64,000 nucleotides of DNA from Deinococcus terrestris (GTDB taxonomy: Bacteria > Deinococcota > Deinococci > Deinococcales > Deinococcaceae), in contig NZ_WBSL01000002.1 in NCBI RefSeq assembly GCF_009377345.1, positions 310,001 to 374,000 on the forward strand. The letters run 5' to 3'. Both the position numbers and the translations under genes were made by a program. How positions within the stretch are numbered: position 1 is the first letter of the stretch; each line of letters begins with the position of its first letter. The notes under the pieces were generated by a model, which did not search any database, was not told the origin of the DNA, and was given only the letters and a program-made list of their open reading frames with translations. Below are positions 30,697-38,577 of this stretch, in pieces.

Positions 30697-32201
30697 CTCA
30701 AGCTGTCACGCACACCCAAATCGCCATCATCGGCACCGGCTTCGCGGGGCTGGGGATGGGCCTCCGGCTCAAGGAACGCGGCGCCCAGGATTTCCTGCTG
30801 TTCGAGCGGGCGCAGGAGGTCGGCGGCACCTGGCGCGACAACACCTACCCCGGCTGCGCCTGCGACGTGAAGAGCGACCTCTACTCCTTTTCCTTCGCGC
30901 CCAACCCCGACTGGAGCCACCGCTACGCCCGCCAGCCCGAGATTCTGGCCTACCTGCGGCAGACGGCCGACCGCTTCGGCATGCGCCCCCACATCCGCTT
31001 CGGGCACGAGGTCGAGCGGGCCGAGTGGGACGACGGGGAAGGGCTGTGGCGCATTCGCACCAGCGGCGGCGAATACACCGCGCGGGTGCTGATCTCCGGG
31101 CATGGCCCGCTGATTGACCCCAAATGGCCTGATATCCCCGGCCTGGAGAGCTTCACCGGGCCGCGCTTCCATTCCGCCCGCTGGGACCATTCGGTGGACC
31201 TGAGCGGGAAGCGGGTCGCGGTGGTCGGCACCGGGGCCTCCGCGATCCAGTTCATTCCCGAGGTGCAGAAGGTGGCGGGGCAGCTCACCGTCTTCCAGCG
31301 CACGCCCCCCTGGGTGATGCCCCGGATGGACCATGAGACCAGCGAGCGGCGCCGCGAACTCTTCCGGCGCGTGCCCGCGCTGCAACGGGCCTCGCGCGGC
31401 TGGATTTTCGGCATGGCCGAGGCCCGCTTCCTGACCTTCACGAACGAGCGGGCCGGGCGGCTGGCCGAGGGGCTGGCCCTGAAGCACCTCGAAGCGCAGG
31501 TCGCGGACCCCGAGTTGCGGGCCAAGCTGACCCCCGACTACCGCCTGGGCTGCAAGCGCATCCTGATCAGCGACGACTATTACCCGGCAATTCAGCAGCC
31601 CAACGTCGAACTCGTCACCGAGCCCATTCGCGAGGTCCGGGGCACGGAGGTTGTCACGGCGGACGGCGCGGCCCGGCCCTTCGACGTGCTGATCGCCGGG
31701 ACCGGCTTCAACGCGACCCAGCCGCCGATGGCCCGCCTGATTCACGGGCGGAGGGGCGTGTCGCTGGCCGACACCTGGAGCGACCACCTGGAGGCGCTGC
31801 GGGGGACCACGGTGGCGGGTTTTCCGAACCTCTTCCTGCTGGTCGGGCCGAACACGGCGCTGGGGCACAACTCCATCGTGTACATCATCGAATCGCAGAT
31901 CGCCTACGTGTTGCAGGCGCTGGACTACCTCGACCGTCATGACCTCGGGGCGCTGGAGGCCCGCCCGGAGGCGCAGGCCGCCTACAGCGACGCCCTCCAG
32001 GCCGAGCTGCGCGAGTCGGTGTGGGTGCAGGGCGGCTGCACGAGCTATTACCTCGATGCGGCGGGCCGCAACAGCACCCTGTGGCCCCGGCGGGCGGCGG
32101 CTTTCCGGCGGGCGCTGCGGCGCTTCGATCCCGGCGAGTACGCGGTACGCCTGAGTCCGATCCGCCCCACGCCCTTGACCCGGCGCGAGGGCGCGGCGTG
32201 A
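30693..32201 (+). CDS. Flavin-binding monooxygenase, type I Baeyer-Villiger type
   Basis: 502 residues. Two dinucleotide-binding motifs are seen: FAD site IAIIGTGFAGLGMG at the N terminus and NADPH site VAVVGTGASAIQFIP near residue 180. Between them FTGPRFHSARWD fits the BVMO fingerprint FxGxxxHxxxW. Such enzymes insert an oxygen next to a ketone using NADPH and O2, giving an ester or lactone. Neighbours on both sides (hydrolase, SDR) form a logical alcohol-to-ketone-to-ester-to-acid route. Mycobacterial mymA-type clusters have the same three functions. The substrate is unknown. Confidence 0.88.
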   Translation: MTQAVTHTQIAIIGTGFAGLGMGLRLKERGAQDFLLFERAQEVGGTWRDNTYPGCACDVKSDLYSFSFAPNPDWSHRYARQPEILAYLRQTADRFGMRPHIRFGHEVERAEWDDGEGLWRIRTSGGEYTARVLISGHGPLIDPKWPDIPGLESFTGPRFHSARWDHSVDLSGKRVAVVGTGASAIQFIPEVQKVAGQLTVFQRTPPWVMPRMDHETSERRRELFRRVPALQRASRGWIFGMAEARFLTFTNERAGRLAEGLALKHLEAQVADPELRAKLTPDYRLGCKRILISDDYYPAIQQPNVELVTEPIREVRGTEVVTADGAARPFDVLIAGTGFNATQPPMARLIHGRRGVSLADTWSDHLEALRGTTVAGFPNLFLLVGPNTALGHNSIVYIIESQIAYVLQALDYLDRHDLGALEARPEAQAAYSDALQAELRESVWVQGGCTSYYLDAAGRNSTLWPRRAAAFRRALRRFDPGEYAVRLSPIRPTPLTRREGAA

Positions 32202-33022
32202 CCCCCTACGTCTTCGCGGGCGGGGTCGCCGTCCTCACCGGCGCGGCGGGCGGCATCGGGCAGGCGCTCGCGCACGGGCTGGCGGCGCGGGGCAGCCACC
32301 TCGCCCTGATCGACCGCGACGGGCCGGGGCTGGAGCGGGTCGCGGCGGCCATCCGCGCCCAGCACCCGGCCCTGCGGGTCACGGCCCACCCCTTCGACCT
32401 CGCCCACACGGGGGGCATCCCCGCCCTGGCGGACGAGGTGCTGCGGGCGCATGGCCGGGTCACCCTGCTCGTCAACAACGCGGGCGTGGCGCTGGGCGGC
32501 ACCTTCGAACAGGTCACGCCGGAGCAGTTCGACCAGGTCCTGGCGATCAACTTCGGGGCGACCGTGGCCCTGTGCCGGGCCATGCTGCCCGCGCTGCGTT
32601 CGTCGCTGGGGGGGCAAATCGTGAACCTGTCGAGCCTGTACGGGATCATCGGCCCGCCGGGGCAGGCGGCCTACAGCGCGAGCAAGTTCGCAGTGCGCGG
32701 CTTTTCGGAGGCGCTGCGCCACGAACTCGCCGGGCAGGGCATCGGCGTGACGGTCGTGCATCCCGGCGGCGTCCGCACGGGAATCGCCCGCCACGCCGAG
32801 GTCGCTCCCGGTGCCAGCCCCGCCGAGACCGAAGCCGGGCGCCGCGCCCAGGAACGGCTGCTGCGGATGCCCCCCGAGCAGGCCGCCGAGACCATCCTGC
32901 GGGCGACGGGGCGCCGCGCCCCCCGCGTCCTGGTGGGCAACGACGCCCGCGCGGTGGATCTGCTCGCGCGGCTGCGGCCGGGGGACTACTGGGGGGTGCT
33001 GGGGCGGCTCTTTCGGGGGTAA
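32198..33022 (+). CDS. Short-chain dehydrogenase/reductase (SDR)
   Basis: 274 residues, classical SDR. The cofactor motif TGAAGGIGQA, NNAGVALGG, the catalytic Ser in IVNLSSLYG and the YSASK motif (AAYSASKFAVRGF) are intact. An acidic residue after the second strand (LIDRDG) suggests NAD(H) preference. It likely interconverts an alcohol and a ketone upstream of the monooxygenase. GTG 32198 overlaps the stop of that gene (GTGA). The convergent HD-GYP gene ends 6 nt away. Confidence 0.9.
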   Translation: MTPYVFAGGVAVLTGAAGGIGQALAHGLAARGSHLALIDRDGPGLERVAAAIRAQHPALRVTAHPFDLAHTGGIPALADEVLRAHGRVTLLVNNAGVALGGTFEQVTPEQFDQVLAINFGATVALCRAMLPALRSSLGGQIVNLSSLYGIIGPPGQAAYSASKFAVRGFSEALRHELAGQGIGVTVVHPGGVRTGIARHAEVAPGASPAETEAGRRAQERLLRMPPEQAAETILRATGRRAPRVLVGNDARAVDLLARLRPGDYWGVLGRLFRG

Positions 33023-33028
33023 GTTCGG

Positions 33029-33679
33029 TCAGGCTTGCAGGGCCGTCCCCTCCGGCACGCAACGCCTCAGGGCGGCGAGCACCTCGGGGTCGAAATGGCG
33101 GCCCGACTGCGCGGTGAGTTCGTCCCACACGGCGCCCGAGGTCCACGCGTCCTTGTAGGCACGGGGGGAACTCAGGGCGTCGTACACGTCACAGGCGGCC
33201 AGGATGCGAGCGAGCAGCGGCACGGCGTCCCCGGCGAGGCCGCCAGGGTACCCGCTGCCGTCGAGCCGCTCGTGGTGGTGGCGCACCGCCTGCCAGACCG
33301 TGAAGGGCAGGCCGGGCACCAGCCGCGAGAGCCCGGCGCTGTAGACCGGGTGGCGCTGCATCTGCCGCCACTCGTGCGGGTCGAGCGCTCCGACCTTGCG
33401 CCGCACCCGCCCGGAAATCAACAGCTTGCCGCTGTCGTGCAGCAGCCCGGCGAGGTACGCCTCGCGCACCCGCGCGGGGGCCAGTCCCAGGTCGTGGGCC
33501 ACCGCGCCCGCCAGGCACGCCACCCGCCCCGAGTGCGCGGTGGGGGGCCAGCCGATGGCCCGCTCCACCACCCCCTGATAGGCGCGGCACCGCCAGTCGG
33601 GCCGCTCCAGCGGTGGGCGGGGCGGGGCGGTGGGGTGAGGGCGTGGCGTGGACAGGGAAGCGGTCGGACACAGCGGCAT
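33029..33679 (-). CDS. HD-GYP domain protein, probable cyclic-dinucleotide phosphodiesterase
   Basis: 216 residues, essentially one HD-GYP domain. GLLHDSGKL carries the HD metal pair and HHHERLDGSGYPGGL carries the GYP motif, so it should be active. The family hydrolyses c-di-GMP or cGAMP. No input domain is present, only a Pro-rich N terminus of about 25 residues. It is the last gene downstream of the PATAN/GTPase/roadblock cluster, separated by a strong hairpin, so it may be partly uncoupled. Confidence 0.88.
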   Translation of the reverse strand: MPLCPTASLSTPRPHPTAPPRPPLERPDWRCRAYQGVVERAIGWPPTAHSGRVACLAGAVAHDLGLAPARVREAYLAGLLHDSGKLLISGRVRRKVGALDPHEWRQMQRHPVYSAGLSRLVPGLPFTVWQAVRHHHERLDGSGYPGGLAGDAVPLLARILAACDVYDALSSPRAYKDAWTSGAVWDELTAQSGRHFDPEVLAALRRCVPEGTALQA

Positions 33680-33733
33680 GGTGGGGCGAACCTTTCGAGT
33701 GGGGCGGCGGGTCAGCGGGGCGTGGGCAGCAGG

Positions 33734-33777
33734 AGGCCCCCTCCCACGGTCCCCGGTCGGGGGGCGGGAGGGGGCCT
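33734..33777 (-). other. Strong intergenic hairpin between V4R-like and HD-GYP genes
   Basis: A perfect 12-bp stem AGGCCCCCTCCC (33734-33745) pairs with GGGAGGGGGCCT (33766-33777), with a 20-nt loop. No T run follows, so it may be a factor-assisted terminator or an RNA-stabilising element rather than a classical terminator. Confidence 0.55.
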
Positions 33778-33784
33778 GCCGGGG

Positions 33785-34264
33785 TCAGAGGGGGCTGAAG
33801 ACGAACTTGTCGCAGCTTCCGCCGCGCAGCACGCTCTCGGTGTGTTCGCCCAGGTAGGTCTGGCCGGTGATGGCCTCCAGGGCGCCCCAGACCGCGCCCA
33901 GGGTGAAGGTGCACTTGCGGTCACTGCCCATCGGCTCGCCCGCCGAGCAGGCCGTGTCCTGGGTCTCGATCACGATGTCCTCGCCCTGCCGGTAGGACCG
34001 GGTGACGGCGGCGAGGCAGGTGCCGTTCTTGCCGATGGCGGCGTCCAGCAGGGGCGCGATTTCCTCGACCGGCACGTTGCTGCCCGCCACGCCGAGGTCG
34101 GTGGCGAGGTCGCGCCCGCGCACCTTGCCCGCGCGGGTAAAGACCACGGCGGCGCCGTCCTCGCCGAGGGTGTCCTCGACGCCGACGATCACGGCCTTGA
34201 AGCAGACGATGGAGTTGAAGTCCCCGACGATGGGGCGCAGCGGTTGGGTGGCAGTGGCAGTCAT
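33785..34264 (-). CDS. Conserved-looking protein of a GTPase/roadblock cluster, possibly V4R-like
   Basis: 159 residues, no signal sequence. The C-terminal half, with DTACSAGEPMGSDRKCTFTL, GAVWGALEAITGQTY and a final CDKFVF, recalls the Cys-rich end of V4R (4-vinyl-reductase-like, small-molecule-binding) domains. This is a weak resemblance. Five cysteines, two close to the end, could bind a metal or ligand. AGGAG lies before ATG 34264. It follows the roadblock gene by 70 nt in the same direction and is probably co-transcribed with it. Confidence 0.6.
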   Translation of the reverse strand: MTATATQPLRPIVGDFNSIVCFKAVIVGVEDTLGEDGAAVVFTRAGKVRGRDLATDLGVAGSNVPVEEIAPLLDAAIGKNGTCLAAVTRSYRQGEDIVIETQDTACSAGEPMGSDRKCTFTLGAVWGALEAITGQTYLGEHTESVLRGGSCDKFVFSPL

Positions 34265-34334
34265 GAATCTTCTCCTGGCAGGGCTGGGATAGAGGGCGGC
34301 GAGCAGGTGCCCAGGGGGGGGGTGGGGCGGGGGT

Positions 34335-34712
34335 TTACAGGATGCTGGCGACGTCCTGGGCAGTGTCGCGGGCTTCCATGTGCAGCAGCCCGAGGTTCAT
34401 GCCGGGGGGCGTCACGACGGCCAGCACGCCCTTGGTGCCCGCCGCGTAGATGTAGACCTGCCCGGTCGCGCCGCTCACGCTCATGTCGGTGAGCTGGCCC
34501 GAGCCCAGGGTGTCGTTGATGCGCTTGCCCAGGCCCAGCGCGGTCGCGGCCATCGCGGCCACGCGGTTGGCGTCGGTGCCGTCGCTCATCGCCTGCGCGA
34601 TGGGCAGGCCGTCCACGGTGGCGATCAATGCGCCGCGCAGCTCGGGCATGGAGGTGCGGAGGTTGGTCAGGGAAGCGTTGAGGCGGTCTTGCTTGCTGAG
34701 AATCGCGGTCAT
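34335..34712 (-). CDS. Roadblock/LC7 domain protein
   Basis: 125 residues. A single roadblock/LC7 domain: LTNLRTSMPELRGALIATVDGLPIA, then NRVAAMAATALGLGKRI and GQVYIYAAGTKGVLAVV. In bacteria such proteins act as GTPase-activating or scaffold partners of small Ras-like GTPases (MglB with MglA; CvnB in actinomycete conservons). The GTPase gene ends 19 nt upstream. ATG 34712 with AGGAG 6 nt upstream is chosen over a longer frame that would overlap the GTPase gene. Confidence 0.88.
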   Translation of the reverse strand: MTAILSKQDRLNASLTNLRTSMPELRGALIATVDGLPIAQAMSDGTDANRVAAMAATALGLGKRINDTLGSGQLTDMSVSGATGQVYIYAAGTKGVLAVVTPPGMNLGLLHMEARDTAQDVASIL

Positions 34713-34731
34713 GGGAGTCTCCTGGGGAACT

Positions 34732-35271
34732 TCAGCCGCGCAGGGGCTGAGGTGAGAGGGTGGATTCGAGGAGGCGGGCGAGCACGTCACGCGCCTGAAC
34801 GGGATCGGTGGCGTTGAGCCCCACGACCTGCCCTTCCGGCAGCCCGAAATACAGCGCCACGTCGGCGGGGTCCCACACGCGGGCCTGGTCCTGGCGGGTC
34901 ACCCCGACCAGAAAAGGCACCGGGATGCGGCTGGTGATGAACTCGAGAATGCTCCGGGCGTGCGCGAAGTCCTGCGGGCGGTCCCCGGCGACGAGGAGCA
35001 CGAGGCCCAGAGCGCCCTCGCACAGCACCTCCCACATGAAGCTGAAGCGGTCCTGGCCGGGGGTGCCGTAGAGGTGCAGGTCATGCCCGCCGAGGTGCAG
35101 GGTGCCGAAGTCGAAGGCGACGGTGGTGTTCGTCTTGCCGATGTCCTCGCTGGCCTCGGCCTCGGTGGCGATCACCGGGGTCTGCGAGAGCGTCTGCACG
35201 AAGGTGGTCTTGCCCGCCCCGACCGGGCCGGACACGACCAGCTTGAGGGGCGCCTGGGCAGCGGCGGTCAT
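34732..35271 (-). CDS. Small Ras-like GTPase (MglA/CvnD type)
   Basis: 179 residues. P-loop VSGPVGAGKTTFVQTL, a switch region with TVAFDFG and the G3 motif YGTPGQDRFSFMW are clear. The G4 motif is TRQD in place of NKxD, a change also seen in this GTPase group. It probably acts as a molecular switch with the adjacent roadblock protein. The ATG overlaps the stop of the PATAN gene (ATGA), so the two are coupled. Confidence 0.9.
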   Translation of the reverse strand: MTAAAQAPLKLVVSGPVGAGKTTFVQTLSQTPVIATEAEASEDIGKTNTTVAFDFGTLHLGGHDLHLYGTPGQDRFSFMWEVLCEGALGLVLLVAGDRPQDFAHARSILEFITSRIPVPFLVGVTRQDQARVWDPADVALYFGLPEGQVVGLNATDPVQARDVLARLLESTLSPQPLRG

Positions 35272-35930
35272 GCCCGCACCCCCCCTCCGCCCAGACGGCG
35301 CAGGGCGCCCAGCAGCCGCTGCACCAGGGGTGCGGAGACGGCGGTGACGGGCGCGGTGTCCACGGCGGTGACGGGTCCCGGCGCAGCCGCCGCCCGCAGC
35401 GGCGCGACGAGGTTGGCCGCCCGCAGGCGGTAGAGTGCTGCCCGCAGGTCCTGCTCACTCCAGCCCACCTGCCGGGTGAGGTCGGCGGCGCTCGCACCCC
35501 TCTCCAGCACGGGGCGCAGCACGGCCCACGTTCCGGCCAGCGGTGCGGGTACGGATAACGTGCCGGGCACCGCCACGAAGCGGGTCTCGGGGTGCGGCAG
35601 GTGCTCGGTCGGGGCAGTAACTTCGGTGTTCAGCACGCTGCCCAGCGGCAGTTCGTAGAACAGCAGGGCTCCGGCAGCGTGCTCGCGGCGCTGGAACTCG
35701 AAAGCGCCCCGGCCCTGGGCCGCGAGCTCGAGCAGGACGCCCCTCGCCCGCCCAGCCTCCATCACCGGGAAGCCGTCGAGGTACAGGGCGCGGAGCTGCC
35801 CGCGCGTGACCGTGAGTTCCAGGGTGCGGCCTTGATAGGCCTCGTGAAAGTAGAGCGTGCCCGTCTGAACGGCGAGCACCTTGAGCAGGTCGGGCAGCGC
35901 GTGGTCTTGCAGGTCGCCGAACAGGGCCAT
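35268..35930 (-). CDS. DUF4388 (PATAN) domain protein
   Basis: 220 residues. The N-terminal half begins MALFGDLQDHALPDLLKVLA and contains GTLYFHEAYQGRTLELTVTRGQLRALYLDG, the pattern of DUF4388/PATAN domains found in signalling proteins of bacteria with MglA-like GTPases. The C-terminal half looks like a small winged-helix (AADLTRQVGWSEQDLRAALYRLRAANLV). AAAGGAG lies 5 nt before ATG 35930; the longer frame is rejected. It is the first gene of the cluster. Confidence 0.82.
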   Translation of the reverse strand: MALFGDLQDHALPDLLKVLAVQTGTLYFHEAYQGRTLELTVTRGQLRALYLDGFPVMEAGRARGVLLELAAQGRGAFEFQRREHAAGALLFYELPLGSVLNTEVTAPTEHLPHPETRFVAVPGTLSVPAPLAGTWAVLRPVLERGASAADLTRQVGWSEQDLRAALYRLRAANLVAPLRAAAAPGPVTAVDTAPVTAVSAPLVQRLLGALRRLGGGGVRA

Positions 35931-36255
35931 ATCAACTCCTTTCTGCATCGGTCGGGACGGGAAGGGGAGAGCCAGCCGTGACAGGCTGGGCTGCTGGACA
36001 TGCAAACAGGGTTTTAAGACCTGCGCCATCACACGTCTGTCACACTTGATGAGGTACTGATGAGTCTCATAATTCCCGCTAGCAACTCATTGGGCTCAAG
36101 CCGCTGGTTCCAACGGTTCAACGTGGAACTTTCTTGTCTAACACGGAACTCAGTCTTCTCATTAGGTGAGTTTTGCATGAGAGTACGCCTGTTGGGCTGT
36201 CCAATCGCCAGCGTGAACCATTGCCTGACCTTTCTTCCGTTAGGCTGCCCGAGCG
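35931..36255. promoter_or_regulatory. Divergent control region, PATAN cluster and kinase-like gene
   Basis: 325 nt without a convincing gene, AT-richer than its surroundings. On the plus strand TTGATG (36046-36051), 16 nt, CATAAT (36068-36073) is a reasonable promoter. TAGGCT at 36241-36246 is a second -10 box close to the kinase start. A 68-codon frame at 36060-36266 overlaps the kinase start and has no ribosome site. Confidence 0.4.
36241..36246 (+). promoter_or_regulatory. -10 box of leaderless kinase-like gene
   Basis: TAGGCT ends 9 nt before the ATG at 36256. Confidence 0.45.
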
Positions 36256-37437
36256 ATGTCGCCTGACCCCTCCACTGACCTCTTGCAACGAATCCAGGCC
36301 CTCGAAGCCGAGCGTCAGGCCTGGCAGCAGGCCCTGACGCTGTTCAGTGAGGCGCCCGTGCCCTACCTGCTGCTGAACTCGCAGGGCCGGGTGCAGGAGG
36401 CCAATGCGGCGGCCTGCACCCATCTCGGACACGGGGCTGAGGCGCTGCGGGGACGGCGGTTCACACGGTTCCTGACGCCGGGGTCACAGGGGACGTTCGA
36501 GTGGCTGCTGGGGCAGGCGGGCGGCACGGTGCCGCAGGTCCGGGCCGAGGGACAACTGCTGCACGCGGACGGCACCATGCTCGACGTGCTGCTCGACCTC
36601 GCCGCCCCGGCACCAGGCGCGGCGCCGGGACTGCTGCGCCTGATCGTCACCGACATCACGCCCTACAAGCAGGCGCACCGAGACCTGCTCGACATGACCG
36701 CCAGCCAGGACGCCCGGCTTCAGGCTGGGGCCACGCACTTCCGGGCCGCCCAGCAGGAACTGGAGGGCGTGGTCACGGTGGTCGTGCAGCAGCTTCAACT
36801 GCCGGTCGCGCGGGCGATGAATTACCTGGCGCTGACCCGCCGCGCCCTGGGAGACCCCGCTCCCGAGGAAGTGGCGCGGCCGCTGCTCCAGAGCGAGCGG
36901 GCCGTGCAGCAGATCATCGCGCTGCTCGCCTCGGTCGACCGTTACCTCCAGATGCGCCGGATGCGGCTGGGCCTGCGCCGGGTGGACCTGGAGCGGGTGC
37001 TGCGCGAGGTGCTCAAGCACGCCCAGCCGGTCATGGAGGGCCGCCATGTCCACGTCACCCACGATCCCCTGCCCACCGTGCTGGGAGACAGCCAGGCCCT
37101 CTTCGTGATGTTCGACGAGTACGTCGCCAACGCCCTGAAATACACCAAGGGCCGCGAGATCGCCCGCGTCCACGTGCGGGTGCGCGAGACGGAGACGGAG
37201 TACCACATCGGGGTGGAGGACAACGGGACAGGTTTCAACATGCGCCACAAAGACCGCCTCTTTCACCTGTTTGGCCGCCTGCACCCTTCGCGGTCCTACG
37301 AGGGCACCGGGGTCGGGCTGGTCACCGTGCGGCGGCTGTGCGGGCGTTTCGGCGGGCGCGTCTGGGCCGAGGGCAAACCGGACCAGGGGGCAACTTTCTG
37401 GTTCGCTTGGCCCAAGCTGCCCGTCATCTTGGAGTGA
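36256..37437 (+). CDS. PAS-HATPase protein with phospho-acceptor histidine replaced (kinase-like)
   Basis: 393 residues. PAS domain about 25-140 (APVPYLLLNSQGRVQEANAA; TDITPYKQAHRDL), then a helical dimerisation region. At the H-box, VVTVVVQQLQLPVARAMNYL aligns with [19 protein letters not shown] of HK-A, with Gln 178 in place of the His. The ATPase domain is complete (DEYVANALKY, VEDNGTGFN, YEGTGVGLVTVRRL), so ATP binding may be kept. It probably cannot autophosphorylate on His at the usual position and may act as an allosteric or heterodimer partner. Its 3' end overlaps the HxlR gene by 14 nt, tail to tail. Confidence 0.85.
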   Translation: MSPDPSTDLLQRIQALEAERQAWQQALTLFSEAPVPYLLLNSQGRVQEANAAACTHLGHGAEALRGRRFTRFLTPGSQGTFEWLLGQAGGTVPQVRAEGQLLHADGTMLDVLLDLAAPAPGAAPGLLRLIVTDITPYKQAHRDLLDMTASQDARLQAGATHFRAAQQELEGVVTVVVQQLQLPVARAMNYLALTRRALGDPAPEEVARPLLQSERAVQQIIALLASVDRYLQMRRMRLGLRRVDLERVLREVLKHAQPVMEGRHVHVTHDPLPTVLGDSQALFVMFDEYVANALKYTKGREIARVHVRVRETETEYHIGVEDNGTGFNMRHKDRLFHLFGRLHPSRSYEGTGVGLVTVRRLCGRFGGRVWAEGKPDQGATFWFAWPKLPVILE

Positions 37438-37822
37438 GTGGGGCGCGGTGCTCCGGGGCCGGGGCAGTGGTCGGCGCCTCGCCCGGCTCCCCAGTGCTGA
37501 GCTCCACGGCACTGCCCCAGCGGGCCATCGCCGCGATGATCTCCCCCAGTCCTTCACCGCGCGGGGTCAGGGCGTAGTCCACGCGGGGCGGTACCTCGGC
37601 ATACACGGTGCGGGTCAGGACTCCCTGCTCCTCCAGGTCGCGCAGCCGGGCCGTCAGCGTCTTGGGCGAGATGCGTTCCAGGGCGCGGCGCAACTCGCTG
37701 AATCGCCGTGTTCCCCCCAGCAGCTCGCGCACGATCAGGGTGGTCCAGCGCCCCCCCAGCACGTCCATCGTGCGCTCGACCCCACACTCGGGGCGCCGGA
37801 CTGCCGCATTGCCGTATTTCAT
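37424..37822 (-). CDS. HxlR-family transcriptional regulator
   Basis: 132 residues. The family signature is complete: CGVERTMDVLGGRWTTLIVR with the conserved Cys near the N terminus, then ELLGGTRRFSELRRALERIS and PKTLTARLRDLEEQGVL. HxlR proteins bind as dimers and often respond to electrophiles or quinones through the Cys. It is divergent from two NAD(P)-binding genes, a typical arrangement with target oxidoreductases. The ATG has AGGAGG 4 nt upstream. The C terminus is Pro/Ala-rich. Confidence 0.92.
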   Translation of the reverse strand: MKYGNAAVRRPECGVERTMDVLGGRWTTLIVRELLGGTRRFSELRRALERISPKTLTARLRDLEEQGVLTRTVYAEVPPRVDYALTPRGEGLGEIIAAMARWGSAVELSTGEPGEAPTTAPAPEHRAPLTPR

Positions 37823-37905
37823 GGTTCCTCCTGGGCCTACTGCTTTCTCATAGGATACTGGGTTTCACCTTCCCGCCTCTCTTTCCGGCGGCGCGGGGTG
37901 CCCTC

Positions 37906-37911
37906 TACCGT
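37906..37911 (+). promoter_or_regulatory. -10 box of the NAD(P)-binding gene pair
   Basis: TACCGT ends 6 nt before the ATG at 37918. The 95-nt gap to the divergent HxlR start should contain that regulator's operator. Confidence 0.4.
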
Positions 37912-37917
37912 GGGGAC

Positions 37918-38577
37918 ATGACGGCTGGACTTTCGGGTGGGACGCGGCCAGGCATGACGCTGGCCCTGCTGGGGGGGACGGGACGCACGGGCCGCCTGCT
38001 GATTGACCGGGCGCTCGCCCAGGGGTACGCGCTGCGGGTGTTGGCCCGCGATCCCGAGCGGCTGCACCGCCGGGACGCCGCCCTGACCCCGGTGACCGGC
38101 GACGCCCGCCATGCCGACGACGTGTTCCGGCTGCTTGAAGGAGCGGACGCAGTGCTCAGCACCCTCGGCCCGGTGCGCGGCGACGGGGCGGGCGTGATGG
38201 GACAGGCCGCGCACCACCTCGTCGCGGTGATGCCGGGCCTGGGCCTCTCGCGCCTGATCACGCTGACGGGCGCGGGGGTGCGCCAGCCCGGCGACCACCC
38301 CAAGCTCAGCGACCGCCTGATTCGCCGGGCGCTGGCGACCCTGCAACCCGACGTGCTGCGCGACTCGGAAGCGCACGTGGCGACCATCACCGCCAGCCCG
38401 CTGGACTGGACGGTCGTGCGGGTGCCCCGGCTGGGCGACGGGCCGATGCAGCCGCTGAAGGTGGGCATGGTGGGGGACATTGGCACTTTCGTCTCGCGGG
38501 CCAGCACGGCCGACTTCATGCTGCGCGAGCTGGAGGAGGGCCGCTGGGTGCGCCAGGCCCCGGCGGTGAGCCACTGA
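37918..38577 (+). CDS. NAD(P)-binding Rossmann protein (atypical SDR)
   Basis: 219 residues. MTLALLGGTGRTGRLLIDRALA is a Rossmann glycine motif of the NmrA-like/atypical SDR group; VLARDPERLHRRD suggests NADP binding, and LITLTGAGVR and DWTVVRVPRL are typical of flavin-reductase-like SDRs such as biliverdin reductase B. No YxxxK active site is visible. Its stop overlaps the next ATG (TGATG), so both are coupled. It is likely controlled by the divergent HxlR protein. Confidence 0.82.
   Translation: MTAGLSGGTRPGMTLALLGGTGRTGRLLIDRALAQGYALRVLARDPERLHRRDAALTPVTGDARHADDVFRLLEGADAVLSTLGPVRGDGAGVMGQAAHHLVAVMPGLGLSRLITLTGAGVRQPGDHPKLSDRLIRRALATLQPDVLRDSEAHVATITASPLDWTVVRVPRLGDGPMQPLKVGMVGDIGTFVSRASTADFMLRELEEGRWVRQAPAVSH

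Noticed and set aside
36060..36266. 68-codon frame upstream of the kinase-like gene
   Set aside because: No ribosome site, no features, and it overlaps the kinase start in another frame.
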